Assembly: GCF_027797205.1 (NCBI RefSeq)
Contig: NZ_CP115607.1
Location: 1,116,001 to 1,180,000 of the forward strand
Reading direction: 5' to 3'
Source of the DNA: Campylobacter sp. VBCF_01 NA2
GTDB taxonomy: Bacteria > Campylobacterota > Campylobacteria > Campylobacterales > Campylobacteraceae
DNA length: 64,000 nt
In this document: one piece after another, positions 1 through 10,520 of the stretch
How the letters are laid out: every line of letters starts with the position of its first letter
Numbering within the stretch: position 1 is the stretch's first letter
Program-made: the position numbers and the translations under genes
Notes under the pieces: model-generated
Databases searched by the model: none
Told to the model about the DNA's origin: nothing
What the model saw: the letters and a program-made list of their open reading frames with translations, nothing else

Positions 1-542
1 ACTTCATTACCACAGCGCCAGCATTTGCCGTCTTCAACCTGCTCGTTTGCAAGCACGGTGCCGTCGTGTTCGCACCAGTTTAGCAGTGAGCTTTTGCGAT
101 AAATCAGCCCCTTTTCATACATTTTGATGAAAAATTCCTGCTCCCATTTTGTATAAAGCGGATCAGAAGTGGCTAGCAATCTACGCTTTGAAAAGCTAAA
201 ACCAAGCCTGTCTAGCTCGTTTTTCATATAATCAATATTTTCGTAAGTCCATTTTTTGGGGTGAATTTTATGCTTAATCGCTGCGTTTTCTGCTGGCATA
301 CCAAAGCTATCAAAGCCGATTGGTTGGAGCACATTGTATCCTTGCAAGCGGTAGTAGCGCGAGAGCGCGTCGCCGATAGCGTAGTTTCGCACATGTCCCA
401 TGTGGATACGCCCACTTGGGTATGGAAACATCGAAAGAATATATTTTTTAGGTAAGCTATAATCGTCCTTTGGCTCTGCTTCGCCCTCATCGTTCCAAAT
501 TTTTTGCCATTTTAACTCTATCTCTTTGCTATTATAAGCCAT
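1..542 (-). CDS. leuS: Leucyl-tRNA synthetase, N-terminal part (cut by window edge)
   Basis: Class I aminoacyl-tRNA synthetase that charges tRNA-Leu in the cytoplasm. Only the first 180 codons are inside the window; the gene continues beyond base 1. The protein starts [16 protein letters not shown], and the class I HIGH signature appears as [15 protein letters not shown] at about residues 41-55. It is followed by [14 protein letters not shown], typical of LeuRS. Near the window edge CWRCGNEV gives the start of the zinc-binding insert. The ATG at 542 is preceded by AGGAG. It is the last visible gene of the yajC-secD-secF-membrane protein-leuS series on the minus strand, an order I know from Campylobacter. 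Confidence 0.96.
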   Translation of the reverse strand, partial: MAYNSKEIELKWQKIWNDEGEAEPKDDYSLPKKYILSMFPYPSGRIHMGHVRNYAIGDALSRYYRLQGYNVLQPIGFDSFGMPAENAAIKHKIHPKKWTYENIDYMKNELDRLGFSFSKRRLLATSDPLYTKWEQEFFIKMYEKGLIYRKSSLLNWCEHDGTVLANEQVEDGKCWRCGNE

Positions 543-550
543 TATTACTC

Positions 551-892
551 CTAAAATTCATCTTTTGATTTGGCTGATTCTACGGTGATTAGCACTAATG
601 AGAAAATCACAGCAATCAGCGCGCCGATACAAAGCGCGGTTATAACCGAAAGATCACCTGGATGAACTATCATAAGCACAAACGCTGGGATTAGGTGCAA
701 ATCAGCCACAAGCGAGCTTGCGAAAAGCTCGGCTGAGAGCATATTGCGCACACCGACTTTAAGTAGCGTTGAGACTGCATTAATACTAGCAGCGATAAAG
801 AGCAAAAGCTCGTGTCTTTCGTAGATAAATCCAGCGATTGTAGTCGCACTCATCAAAGCAAAAAATATGTATGTTACTCTTCCCCAGTTCAT
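551..892 (-). CDS. Small four-helix membrane protein of unknown function
   Basis: A 113-residue protein with four predicted membrane segments at about residues 6-24, 28-44, 54-76 and 81-104, and a short charged tail (ESAKSKDEF). I recognise no catalytic motif. It sits 9 bp after secF (which ends at 902) and just before leuS on the same strand, so it is probably co-transcribed with both. I recall a conserved uncharacterised family in this position in other Campylobacter genomes (possibly the one called DUF6394, not verified). A role linked to Sec export is suggested only by position. Confidence 0.85.
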   Translation of the reverse strand: MNWGRVTYIFFALMSATTIAGFIYERHELLLFIAASINAVSTLLKVGVRNMLSAELFASSLVADLHLIPAFVLMIVHPGDLSVITALCIGALIAVIFSLVLITVESAKSKDEF

Positions 893-901
893 TTTCTATC
901 C

Positions 902-1870
902 TTATACAGTGCCTTTTTCATACATTGCGCGCATTTTTTCTTTTTCTTTGGCGCGTCGTTGTTTATCAGCCAAAAACGCGCGGTATTTTTCCACATCGAA
1001 TCCGAATAAAATCAAAAGCGGTGCAGCGATGAAAACCGAGCTAAATGTTCCAGCCACGACGCCAACAAGCATAACAAGGCTAAATCCATGTATCATAGCC
1101 CCACCCCAAACGAACAAAATCACAATTACAAGCAAGGTTGTAAATGATGTCAAAAATGTCCTTGAAAGCGTAGCTGAGATTGATTCGTTGATAACCTCGG
1201 TTAGCTTAATGGATTTGCTAGTGCGCACGCCCTCTCTAATCCTGTCGAAAACGACGATAGTATCGTTTAGCGAATAACCCATAATCGTAAGAAGTGCGGC
1301 CAAAATTTCAAGGTTAAAATCGATTTTAAATAGTATCAGCGCACCACATGCGATGATGACATCGTGCAGATCCGAAATCACCGCCGCAATCGCAAATCTC
1401 CACTCAAAACGAAAAGTAATATAGACTAAAATAAGTGCAAACGAAACACAAACAGCCATAATTCCCTTTGTGCGAAGCTCACTACCGACCTTTGGACCTA
1501 CGACATCAACCTTGCGAACCTCGAAATTTCCACTTCCTTTTAAAATTTCTTGCGCTGCTAAGGCTGGATTATCGCCCAGTGAATCGCTACTGCCAGAGTA
1601 TCTAATGGTAACTTCCTCATCGCTTCCAAACTCAGTTACATTTATATTTCCCAAATTTGCCGCTTCAAAGCGAGTTCGAATTTCATCAAGCGGGGCTTTT
1701 TGGTCGTATTTGACCTGAATTAGCGTTCCACCGCTAAAATCTATACCATAGTTAAAGCCCTTAATCAAAAACAGCCCAATCGAGCCAATTATCAAAATCG
1801 CAGATATCACAAATGCGATATGTCTAAATTTCATAAAATCATAAATTTTATCACTATCAAATACCTGCAT
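902..1870 (-). CDS. secF: Protein translocase subunit SecF
   Basis: Inner-membrane accessory subunit of the Sec translocon. With SecD it uses the proton gradient to help pull exported proteins across the membrane. Its 322 residues are the usual length. A first membrane helix lies at about 17-37 and the family motif FNYGIDFSGGTLIQV at about 39-53. A periplasmic domain follows, then five helices with GYSLNDTIVVFDRIRE (about 197-212), the conserved SecF signature. The start is preceded by AAAGG, and it overlaps the end of secD by 14 bp, which indicates translational coupling. Confidence 0.97.
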   Translation of the reverse strand: MQVFDSDKIYDFMKFRHIAFVISAILIIGSIGLFLIKGFNYGIDFSGGTLIQVKYDQKAPLDEIRTRFEAANLGNINVTEFGSDEEVTIRYSGSSDSLGDNPALAAQEILKGSGNFEVRKVDVVGPKVGSELRTKGIMAVCVSFALILVYITFRFEWRFAIAAVISDLHDVIIACGALILFKIDFNLEILAALLTIMGYSLNDTIVVFDRIREGVRTSKSIKLTEVINESISATLSRTFLTSFTTLLVIVILFVWGGAMIHGFSLVMLVGVVAGTFSSVFIAAPLLILFGFDVEKYRAFLADKQRRAKEKEKMRAMYEKGTV

Positions 1871-3458
1871 TTTGCGCCTTTCTGACTTTATAACCTAGCC
1901 AAAATTTCGTATTTTTGCTCTTTTCCATTTTGCCCATTACCACCTCAAACATACCATGAGTGCCCAAAATCGCAGTAATCATCGACGCGATGATACCTAT
2001 ACTCATAGTTACCGCAAAACCCTTAACAGGGCCTGTGCCATACGCATACAAGGCAGCCGAAGTAATCAGCGTAGTGATATTTGCATCTACAATCGCACTC
2101 ATAGCGTTTTCGTAGCCTTTGGTGATACTTTGGCTAATGGAGCCACCAGATTTTAGCACTTCCCTTATGCGCTCATTTATGATGACATTGGCATCGACTG
2201 CCATACCTACGGTCAGCACAATTCCAGCCATACCAGGCAGGGTCAGTGTCGCCCCAAACAGCGCCATAAACGCTATCAAAAATAAAATATTTACAATCAA
2301 AGCGATATCTGCAAACACGCCCGCCATACCATAGTATAAAACCATAAAAATCAAAATTACAATCGCCGCGAAAGTTAGGGCTTTCACGCTTTGATCTATG
2401 CTATCTTGACCTAGGCTTGGTCCGATACTGCGCGATTCGCTCACGCTAACAGGCGCCAAAAGCGCACCAGAACGCAGTGCAATCGCCACATCGTGTGCTT
2501 CTTGCACGCTAAATCCGCCACTGATTTGTCCGCTTCCACCACCGATTCGCTCGTTAATGCGTGGAGCTGAATAAACCTTGCCATCAAGCACGATTGCAAG
2601 GCGTCTGCCGACATTTTCGCCTGTAAAATCGCCGAAAATTTGCGCACCTTGTGAATTAAGCGTGAAATTTATGATTGGCTGATTTGTATTTTGATCGAAA
2701 GCCACCCTAGCATCGACTAGCATTGCTCCGTCTAAAACTGGAATTTCGTTGATTAGGTATTTATACTCTGGATTTTTCGCGTCAGGGTAAATTACATCGC
2801 CGTAGCTTTTGGCCTCTTCTTCGCTCATTGTTAAGGCTCTGTCTTGGCGAATTTCATCAAGTGCCATAAGTTGCAAATGCGCTGCTTTGGCGATTAAATC
2901 TTTGGCTCGTTGCTCCTCTTCTGAGCTCTTAATTCCAGGAAGCTCGACTAGGATATAGCTCTCGCCCTGTTTGGCGACCGTTGGCTCAGCAAGGCCAAAT
3001 TGATCCAAGCGGTTGCGTATGGTATCCACAGCCTGAGCGATCGCGTATTCTTTGGTGCTAGCGATCTCTTCTGGCGTTAGGCTTACGCGGTATTTCTCGC
3101 CAGTTTTGGCGATTTCAAGCCCACTAGCAGCAGAGTGAAGCAAAGCGTCAAATTTAGGCGCTTCATCGGGGTCTAAAATTTCAAATTCGAAAAAATCGCT
3201 ATCAAGCTTCAAGCCGTCCATTAGCAAATCATCGCGCTTAGCAGCGTAATTTACGCTAGCTGCGATTGATTTGATTTTCGAAGTTATCGCCTCGTCGCTT
3301 TGGACTTCGAGCAGCATGTGAAGACCGCCCTGCAAATCAAGTCCGAGGTTGATTTTATCGCCCTTTTCGCTCTGCAAAATCGAAGGCATAGCAAAAATCA
3401 AACTAAAAATTGCCGCTACTAAAAAGGCAATCAAACGATATGTAATCTTACTACGCAT
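1857..3458 (-). CDS. secD: Protein translocase subunit SecD
   Basis: Partner of SecF in the SecDF-YajC complex. The 533-residue protein has an N-terminal helix (about 8-26), the motif NLGLDLQGGLHMLLEV (about 37-52), a large periplasmic P1 domain, and six C-terminal helices. The last part carries GMAVDANVIINERIRE, equivalent to the SecF signature and including the proton-relay Asp region. It overlaps yajC by 8 bp and secF by 14 bp, so the three genes form one tightly coupled unit. Confidence 0.97.
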   Translation of the reverse strand: MRSKITYRLIAFLVAAIFSLIFAMPSILQSEKGDKINLGLDLQGGLHMLLEVQSDEAITSKIKSIAASVNYAAKRDDLLMDGLKLDSDFFEFEILDPDEAPKFDALLHSAASGLEIAKTGEKYRVSLTPEEIASTKEYAIAQAVDTIRNRLDQFGLAEPTVAKQGESYILVELPGIKSSEEEQRAKDLIAKAAHLQLMALDEIRQDRALTMSEEEAKSYGDVIYPDAKNPEYKYLINEIPVLDGAMLVDARVAFDQNTNQPIINFTLNSQGAQIFGDFTGENVGRRLAIVLDGKVYSAPRINERIGGGSGQISGGFSVQEAHDVAIALRSGALLAPVSVSESRSIGPSLGQDSIDQSVKALTFAAIVILIFMVLYYGMAGVFADIALIVNILFLIAFMALFGATLTLPGMAGIVLTVGMAVDANVIINERIREVLKSGGSISQSITKGYENAMSAIVDANITTLITSAALYAYGTGPVKGFAVTMSIGIIASMITAILGTHGMFEVVMGKMEKSKNTKFWLGYKVRKAQNAGI

Positions 3459-3720
3459 CTAACCTTCTTGCGATATAAAGTTTGTCTAGTTCGACGATAA
3501 CATCATCATTAAGCTTAACTGTGATAAAATCCTCACTTGTTTTTACGACTGTGCATTTTAGTCCGCCACTTGTGACGATTTTATCGCCCTTAGCGAGCGC
3601 ATCAACCATAGCTTTATGCTCTTTTGCTTGTTTTTGTTGCGGTCTGATTAGCAAAAAGTAAAAAATCCCAACAAAGACAATTAGAGGTAATAATGTTCCA
3701 AAAAGACTTCCTTGTTCCAT
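3451..3720 (-). CDS. yajC: Preprotein translocase subunit YajC
   Basis: Small single-helix membrane protein associated with SecDF. It has 89 residues: one N-terminal membrane segment (about 9-25) followed by the hallmark RPQQKQAKEHK and a small basic domain with KGDKIVTSGGLKC. An AAAGGAAA ribosome site lies before the ATG. A possible -10 (TGTAAAAT) lies on the minus strand at 3754-3759, inside the 5' part of the divergent lnt gene. This is the first gene of the operon reaching leuS. Confidence 0.95.
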   Translation of the reverse strand: MEQGSLFGTLLPLIVFVGIFYFLLIRPQQKQAKEHKAMVDALAKGDKIVTSGGLKCTVVKTSEDFITVKLNDDVIVELDKLYIARRLDA

Positions 3721-5030
3721 CGTTTTCCTTTGTAAAAAATTTAAAAAGAGAGTATTTTACATTAAATAAAATAAATAACGGCTTTTTTCTTGCGCTTGGA
3801 GTTTCAAATTTTATATTTGTTGAAATTTTAAGCCAAAATTTAGGTGGAATTTTACCACTTTTGGCTGAATTTTTCTCGCCACTAATCGCGATTTTTGCGC
3901 TATTTGTCCTTTTAAAAAGCAAAAAGCAAATTTGGTTTTGGTTTGGGTTTTTTATCGGCGCGATTTGGTTTTATTGGATTAGTTTTAGTTTGATTTATTT
4001 TGGACTTTCGTTTTTAATCCCGGTCGAAATTTTAGGAATTTGCCTGATTGCGGGGGCGATTTTTCGTATTTTTGCTATTTTTGATGAGCCAATACTGCGC
4101 GCGCTCTGTTTGGCGGGGCTGAAATTTATCCACCCATTTGGCTTTGATTGGCTAAATTTCGAGCTTTTGTTTTCACATGGCATTTTTAGAGCCGAAATTT
4201 TCGCATTTTGCGCGATTTTGGCTGGAATTTGCATTTTGATAAAATTTAGGCACAAAGCCAAAATTTTGCTTTTTTGCGCTTGCTTAATTTGCGCGCTAGA
4301 ATTTAAAGAAAAAGAAGCTGAATTTTTGCCATTTAAAATAAAACTTGAAAATTCACAAATTTCGCAGTTTGACATCTGGGACGAGGAGAAAATTTTAGAC
4401 GCAATTAGAGAAAATTTAGCCAAAATCGACGAGGCGATAGAAAGTGGCTACGAGGCGATAGTATTGCCAGAGAGCGCATTTGCTCTGTATCTAAACCGCG
4501 AGGAAGCCTTAAAGGAAATTTTGCTAGAAAAATCGTATAAAATTTCGATTGTAGCCGGTGCTGAGGCGTATGAAGAGTCTAAATTTTACAACAGCGCCTA
4601 TGTTTTTGAAAACGGAAATTTGCGCAGAGTTGACAAACACATTTTGGTGCCTTTTGGCGAGCAAGTGCCACTGCCTGCGCCGATTAGAGATTTTATAAAT
4701 AACACATTTTTAGGCGGGGCTAGCGATTTTTCGATTGCCCCAAATTTTAGTTTTTATACAATCAAAGAAATCCCCGTAAAAAGCGCGATTTGCTACGAGG
4801 CGACGAGGGGCGAGTTTTACAGCGATGACCCAAAATTTGTCGTGGCGATTTCAAACAACGGCTGGTTTATCCCCAGCTATGAACCGCACCTGCAACGCCT
4901 GATAATCCGCTATTACGCCACGCTAAGTGGGGCAAGTGTGTATCACGCCATAAACGCAAGCCCTAGCGAGATAATCACGCCCAGAAAACTATGGGTGAAT
5001 AAATTTTTGGCATTATTTAAAACGGCGTAA
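3693..5030 (+). CDS. lnt: Apolipoprotein N-acyltransferase
   Basis: Inner-membrane enzyme that adds the third acyl chain to the N-terminal Cys of lipoproteins. The 445-residue protein has several N-terminal membrane helices (to about residue 205), then a nitrilase-like domain with the expected catalytic triad: Glu260 in VLPESAF, Lys315 in VDKHILVPFGE, and Cys367 in SAICYEA. Met1 is the only methionine in the protein. No other ATG, GTG or TTG occurs in frame before the first helix, so the start inside yajC (28-bp divergent overlap) seems forced. An AGAGG lies 7 nt upstream of it. Same neighbour as in C. jejuni. Confidence 0.93.
   Translation: MFQKDFLVPSFSFVKNLKREYFTLNKINNGFFLALGVSNFIFVEILSQNLGGILPLLAEFFSPLIAIFALFVLLKSKKQIWFWFGFFIGAIWFYWISFSLIYFGLSFLIPVEILGICLIAGAIFRIFAIFDEPILRALCLAGLKFIHPFGFDWLNFELLFSHGIFRAEIFAFCAILAGICILIKFRHKAKILLFCACLICALEFKEKEAEFLPFKIKLENSQISQFDIWDEEKILDAIRENLAKIDEAIESGYEAIVLPESAFALYLNREEALKEILLEKSYKISIVAGAEAYEESKFYNSAYVFENGNLRRVDKHILVPFGEQVPLPAPIRDFINNTFLGGASDFSIAPNFSFYTIKEIPVKSAICYEATRGEFYSDDPKFVVAISNNGWFIPSYEPHLQRLIIRYYATLSGASVYHAINASPSEIITPRKLWVNKFLALFKTA
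3754..3759 (-). promoter_or_regulatory. Candidate -10 box for yajC-secDF operon
   Basis: Minus-strand TAAAAT preceded by TG, about 34 bp before the yajC ATG. In this group -10 boxes resembling TATAAT or TAAAAT without a clear -35 are normal. It lies within the N-terminal coding region of the divergent lnt gene, so the two transcription units would overlap. Confidence 0.4.
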
Positions 5031-5059
5031 AAAGCTATTTTTAAACGAGTTTTAGATAA

Positions 5060-5809
<750 letters not shown>

Positions 5810-5822
5810 AAAAGGAGAATTA

Positions 5823-6041
5823 ATGAGAACAGAACAAATCATAGCAAAAGCGTTGAAAGTCACAGGAGGCGATCGCTACAAGCTATCACTAATGACTACT
5901 AAACGCACAGAAGAGCTTGCCGCTGGGGCAACTCCACTTGTCGAAAACATCGACACACGCAATATGAAATTTGCAGATATTGCGATTTTAGAATTAGCAG
6001 AAGGTAAGATTACCCTAGATGGAATCATTGACAAGGATTAG
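5823..6041 (+). CDS. rpoZ: RNA polymerase omega subunit
   Basis: Small RNA polymerase subunit that stabilises beta-prime. It has 72 residues: MRTEQIIAKALKV at the N-terminus and a conserved central helix region ending in ...DIAILELAEGKITL. AAAGGAG lies immediately upstream. Its 3' end overlaps the start of the (p)ppGpp synthetase gene by 23 bp, so omega and stringent-response enzyme production are probably coupled. The rpoZ-spoT pairing is also found in other proteobacteria. Confidence 0.95.
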   Translation: MRTEQIIAKALKVTGGDRYKLSLMTTKRTEELAAGATPLVENIDTRNMKFADIAILELAEGKITLDGIIDKD

Positions 6042-8211
6042 TGACGGCTATTTGGAAAGCCTTATCGAAGATATTGTCGAAACAAAAGAGATCGAGGACG
6101 CCAAACGGCTACTTTATAGCCTAAAAGAGCCTACCCCAGTGCTTGTAGATGCGATAAATTTATGCGTTACACAGCATGAGGGGCAGTTTCGTAAAAGTGG
6201 CGAACCATACGCAATCCACCCTATTTTAGTCGCATGTTTTGTCGCATTTATGGGCGGCGATGACGCTATGGTCATTTCTGCGCTTTTGCACGATGTGGTC
6301 GAGGATACGGATTTTAGCACCGAGCAAGTTGGGGATAGATTTGGCGAAGATGTCGCAAAAATCGTAGAGGGTATGACAAAAATCGTAAATATCCGCGAGG
6401 ATAAACTAGCCCCTTCTGGCGATAAAAACGCCAAGCTTCGCACCACAGCTCTGACATTTCGCAAAATGCTAATGATCTCTATCGAAGATCAACGCGTTTT
6501 GGTAGTCAAACTCTGCGATAGGCTCCATAATATGCTAACCCTAGAAGCACTCCGCCCAGATAAGCAAAAACGCATAGGCGAAGAGACGCTTCTAGTTTAT
6601 GCGCCAATCGCGCACAGACTTGGAATTTCATCGATTAAAAATATCTTAGAAGATTTAAGCTTCAAATATGTAATGCCAAAAGAATACGCCACAATCGCAA
6701 ACTATGTCGAAGAGCATAAACAACAGCTCCAAATAAATTTAAGCAAATTTAGCGAAACGATTAGCGAGTATCTGCTTACAAACGGATTTAGCGAAAACAG
6801 CTTTGAAATTCAAAAGCGTATGAAGCATTACTATTCAATCTACCTAAAAATGCAAAGAAAGGGCATTTCGATTGAAGAGGTTTTGGATTTGCTAGCTATC
6901 CGCATAATCGTGCAAAAACCGATGGATTGCTATCTAGCACTTGGCGTAATTCACACCAAATTTAACCCCTTGATTTCGCGCTTTAAAGACTATATCGCCC
7001 TACCTAAACAAAACGGCTACCAGACGATTCACACGACCGTTTTTAACGACAGCATGATAGTCGAGGTCCAAATCCGCACCACAGAGATGCACAATACAGC
7101 TGAACTTGGCGTGGCTGCGCACTGGAAATACAAATACTCTGGCTCACTAAATCCTAAGCTTGATTGGATTAGCGATATTGGCTTGCAAGAAGCCGATGAT
7201 TCAAACGCTGATGATTTATACGAATATGCCAAAGATAGCCTATATATCGAGGATATCGCAGTGTATTCGCCAAAGGGCGGAATTTTCACGCTCCCACGAG
7301 GTGCGACTGCGCTTGATTACGCTTATGAAATACACTCACAAGTCGGTCTTAAAGCCGTCGAAGCCTTTGTCAATCGCATAAAAGTCCCGCTTCTAACCGA
7401 GCTTCAAAACGGCGATATCGTCCATATCATCACAGGAAACAACCCGCACTATCGTTGTAGCTGGCTAAATTCTGTCAAAACAGGCAAGGCAAGAGCCACA
7501 ATTAAGGCATTTTGCAAACAAAAAATTCGCGATGTAAATCAAGAAGTAGCGATTAAAATTTTAAGTGCGATTTTCGCTACGACCGAAGAGAGCGTGATAA
7601 ACTGGGTAGAAAAAGAAAATTTAATCAAAAAAGTCGGTAAAGCAAGCTATGATTCGGTATTTTTGAAAGATGTCGTAAATGCACTGAAAAAATACCCACT
7701 CAAAGAGAAGCTTTTCAATATGAAATTCCGCGATAAATACAGCGTAGAAAAGCAAAAATTCGACAATATCGTGGTGTATTCAAACTACAAAATCAACGAA
7801 GTAGAGTTTGATTACTGCTGTAATCCTAAACGCGGGGACGATATCATCGGATTTCGCAACGGACACAATGTCACGGTTCATCACAAGCTTTGCGAAAGAG
7901 CGGCAAATTTAATGAAAAGCGATGAAATGATTTTCGTCAAATGGACGCGAAACGCGCCACACAGATACAAAATCATACTAAACATAGAAAACAAGCGAGG
8001 CTCGCTGGCTGAGTTTTTAACATATTTGGCTAAACTAAGCGTCGATTTAGTTTCGATAAATTTGAACGAAAACAACGAAGCTGTGTCTGATTTTTTCGAA
8101 ATCATTATAGAATTAAACGAAAATTTAGACCACACTTATATCAAAGACAGATTAAAAAATAGATATAAAATCGCTGATTTTATATCATTAGATGATGTGT
8201 ATAAAAACTAA
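6019..8211 (+). CDS. spoT: Bifunctional (p)ppGpp synthetase/hydrolase (RelA/SpoT)
   Basis: Makes and degrades the alarmone (p)ppGpp. The 730-residue protein has the full Rsh layout. An HD hydrolase domain contains ALLHDVVEDTDF (about 87-98) and LCDRLHNM. The synthetase domain contains RFKDYIALPKQNGYQTIHTT (about 321-340). A TGS domain follows (AVYSPKGGIFTLPRGAT, about 415-431). A C-terminal ACT domain carries NKRGSLAEFL. It is the only Rsh enzyme in the window and looks intact in both activities. Its ATG lies within rpoZ. Confidence 0.96.
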   Translation: MESLTRISDGYLESLIEDIVETKEIEDAKRLLYSLKEPTPVLVDAINLCVTQHEGQFRKSGEPYAIHPILVACFVAFMGGDDAMVISALLHDVVEDTDFSTEQVGDRFGEDVAKIVEGMTKIVNIREDKLAPSGDKNAKLRTTALTFRKMLMISIEDQRVLVVKLCDRLHNMLTLEALRPDKQKRIGEETLLVYAPIAHRLGISSIKNILEDLSFKYVMPKEYATIANYVEEHKQQLQINLSKFSETISEYLLTNGFSENSFEIQKRMKHYYSIYLKMQRKGISIEEVLDLLAIRIIVQKPMDCYLALGVIHTKFNPLISRFKDYIALPKQNGYQTIHTTVFNDSMIVEVQIRTTEMHNTAELGVAAHWKYKYSGSLNPKLDWISDIGLQEADDSNADDLYEYAKDSLYIEDIAVYSPKGGIFTLPRGATALDYAYEIHSQVGLKAVEAFVNRIKVPLLTELQNGDIVHIITGNNPHYRCSWLNSVKTGKARATIKAFCKQKIRDVNQEVAIKILSAIFATTEESVINWVEKENLIKKVGKASYDSVFLKDVVNALKKYPLKEKLFNMKFRDKYSVEKQKFDNIVVYSNYKINEVEFDYCCNPKRGDDIIGFRNGHNVTVHHKLCERAANLMKSDEMIFVKWTRNAPHRYKIILNIENKRGSLAEFLTYLAKLSVDLVSINLNENNEAVSDFFEIIIELNENLDHTYIKDRLKNRYKIADFISLDDVYKN

Positions 8212-8226
8212 TAAAAGGGAGAGTAA

Positions 8227-9432
8227 ATGGCTGACATTAAAGATATAATGGCAAATTTCAAACGCGGAGTAAGCGAGATAATAGGCGAAGAGCAAATCGA
8301 GGCTTTGATTACTAAATTTTACGAGAGTGGCGAAACATTTTTGGTAAAAATCGGCATGGATCCGACTGCGCCAGATCTACACCTAGGACACACTGTCGTG
8401 CTAAACAAACTCGCATTTTTGCAACAACACGGCGCAATCGTGCAGTTTTTGATCGGTGATTTCACAGCTCAAATCGGCGATCCAACAGGCAAAAGCGAAA
8501 CTAGAAAAAAACTTCCTCACCATGTCGTAATGCAAAATGCCAAAACCTACGAAGAGCAAGTTTTTAAAATTTTAGATCCAGAAAAAACAAAGGTAATGTT
8601 CAACTCAGAATGGACAAATCGCTTAGGCGCTAGCGGTGTAATCGAGCTATCAAGCACATTTAATGTAGCCAGAATGCTAGAAAGAGATGATTTCGAGAAA
8701 CGCTACAAGGCCGAAATGCCAATTAGCATTAGCGAATTTTTATACCCGCTTTTGCAAGGCTATGATAGCGTATGTATGAAATGCGATATCGAATTTGGCG
8801 GCACTGATCAAAAATTTAACCTTCTTATGGGACGCCAACTCCAAAGAGTTTATAATGTAGGCAAAGAACAAGCCGTCGTTATGATGCCACTTCTTGTGGG
8901 CACTGACGGGGTAAATAAAATGAGCAAGAGCCTAGGAAACTATATCGGCGTAACAGACGCTCCAAACGATATGTATGGCAAGGTAATGAGTATCAGCGAT
9001 GATTTGATGTGGGATTGGTATAATCTACTATCACAAAAAAGCAACGAAGATATCGCACTAATCAAACAATTCGTAGCAGACGAAGCTGTGCATCCAAAAG
9101 CCGTAAAAGAGGAGCTTGCCACAGAAATCGTTACGAGATTTTACGACGAGGATGTCGCATTAGAGGCGAAAGAGGAATTCGATAGAGTTCATGGTGGAAA
9201 CGAGCTTCCAGCAGAAATCCCTGAATTTAGCGTTTCAGCACCAGCATGGATCGTCAAAGCTCTACTTATTTGCAAGCTAGCCACTTCTAGCTCGGATGCA
9301 AGACGCCTAATCAAATCAAACGCCGTCAGCGTCGATCAGACCAAAATTTCAGACGAGCAACTCCAACTAAGTGCTGGCGAATACACCTTACAAGTAGGAA
9401 AGAAAAAATTTGCTAAATTAAAGGTAAGATAA
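8227..9432 (+). CDS. tyrS: Tyrosyl-tRNA synthetase
   Basis: Charges tRNA-Tyr. The 401-residue class I enzyme has HLGHTVV in place of HIGH (after [11 protein letters not shown], about 42-52), [20 protein letters not shown], the tyrosine-site [13 protein letters not shown], and [13 protein letters not shown] as the KMSKS loop (about 228-240). A C-terminal S4-like domain ([16 protein letters not shown]) binds the tRNA. GGGAG precedes the ATG. It ends 1 bp into the next gene. Confidence 0.97.
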   Translation: MADIKDIMANFKRGVSEIIGEEQIEALITKFYESGETFLVKIGMDPTAPDLHLGHTVVLNKLAFLQQHGAIVQFLIGDFTAQIGDPTGKSETRKKLPHHVVMQNAKTYEEQVFKILDPEKTKVMFNSEWTNRLGASGVIELSSTFNVARMLERDDFEKRYKAEMPISISEFLYPLLQGYDSVCMKCDIEFGGTDQKFNLLMGRQLQRVYNVGKEQAVVMMPLLVGTDGVNKMSKSLGNYIGVTDAPNDMYGKVMSISDDLMWDWYNLLSQKSNEDIALIKQFVADEAVHPKAVKEELATEIVTRFYDEDVALEAKEEFDRVHGGNELPAEIPEFSVSAPAWIVKALLICKLATSSSDARRLIKSNAVSVDQTKISDEQLQLSAGEYTLQVGKKKFAKLKVR

Positions 9433-10520
9433 TGAGCGTTAAAATCGGCAAATACGAGATCAAACACCCTATTATCCAAGGCGGAATGGGGCTAGGGATT
9501 AGCTGGGACAAACTAGCTGGAAATGTCAGCTTAAATGGCGGTTTGGGCGTGATTAGCTCAGTAGGGACTGGATATTATGACGACCTGAAATTTTCGGAAA
9601 AGTGTATCCACGATAGACCATTTTCTTCGCTAAATTTTTATAACAAAAAAGCCCTTACTCAAATCGTAAAAAACGCTCGCGAAATCTGTGGCGACGCACC
9701 ACTAGCGATGAATATTATGTGCGCGGCTAATGATTATGAGCGCATTGTAAAGGATTCTTGCGAAGCTGGGATAAATATCATCATCAGCGGTGCTGGACTT
9801 CCTACGAATTTGCCCGAATTTACCGCCGATTTCCCAGATGTCGCGCTTATGCCTATCGTTTCATCTGCCAAGGCTCTAAAAATCATAGCCAAGCGTTGGA
9901 GTGGTAGATACAACCGCCTGCCCGATGGCGTCGTGCTAGAAGGTCCATTAAGTGGCGGTCATCAGGGCTTTACCTACGAGCAATGCACTGACCCAGAGTA
10001 TCAGCTAGAAAAATTAATCCCGCAAGTAAGAGCCGAAATTGATAGCTGGGGCGATTTTCCACTATTTGCAGCAGGTGGAATTTGGGACAAAAACGATATA
10101 GATAAAGCCAAAAGCCTAGGCGCAAACGGCGTTCAAATGGGCACTAGATTTATCGGCACATTTGAGTGCGACGCCCACGAGAAATTTAAAGAAGTCTTAC
10201 TAAAAGCCACAAAAGAAGATATCAAACTTCTAAAATCCCCAGTAGGCTACCCTGCGCGCGGAATTCATACGAATTTGCAAGATATGATTGCCGCTGGAAG
10301 CGCACCGAAAATTTCATGCGTTAGCAACTGCGTGGCACCTTGCGAGCGTGGCAAAGGAGCCAAACTCGTCGGATACTGCATAGCAGATCGCCTAAGCGAC
10401 GCCTATCTTGGCAGACAAGAGAGCGGGCTGTTTTTCACAGGCGCGAACGGCTGGAAGCTAAATGAAATCATTTCTGTAAAAGAATTAATGGAAAAACTCG
10501 TAAATGGCGAAGATAGTTAA
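9432..10520 (+). CDS. Nitronate monooxygenase family flavoprotein
   Basis: FMN-dependent TIM-barrel protein of the 2-nitropropane dioxygenase / nitronate monooxygenase family, 362 residues. The N-terminal HPIIQGGMGLGISW (about 12-25) and the phosphate-binding FAAGGIWDKNDIDKAKSLGA and VQMGTRFIGTFEC segments are typical. A cluster of cysteines near the C-terminus (CVSNCVAPCERGKGAKLVGYC) is noteworthy and is not part of the classical enzyme core. The true substrate is unknown; relatives include enoyl-ACP reductase FabK. ATGA overlap with tyrS. Confidence 0.88.
   Translation: MSVKIGKYEIKHPIIQGGMGLGISWDKLAGNVSLNGGLGVISSVGTGYYDDLKFSEKCIHDRPFSSLNFYNKKALTQIVKNAREICGDAPLAMNIMCAANDYERIVKDSCEAGINIIISGAGLPTNLPEFTADFPDVALMPIVSSAKALKIIAKRWSGRYNRLPDGVVLEGPLSGGHQGFTYEQCTDPEYQLEKLIPQVRAEIDSWGDFPLFAAGGIWDKNDIDKAKSLGANGVQMGTRFIGTFECDAHEKFKEVLLKATKEDIKLLKSPVGYPARGIHTNLQDMIAAGSAPKISCVSNCVAPCERGKGAKLVGYCIADRLSDAYLGRQESGLFFTGANGWKLNEIISVKELMEKLVNGEDS

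Noticed and set aside
2441-2647. Small frame inside secD
   Set aside because: Same-strand, other-frame shadow of secD.
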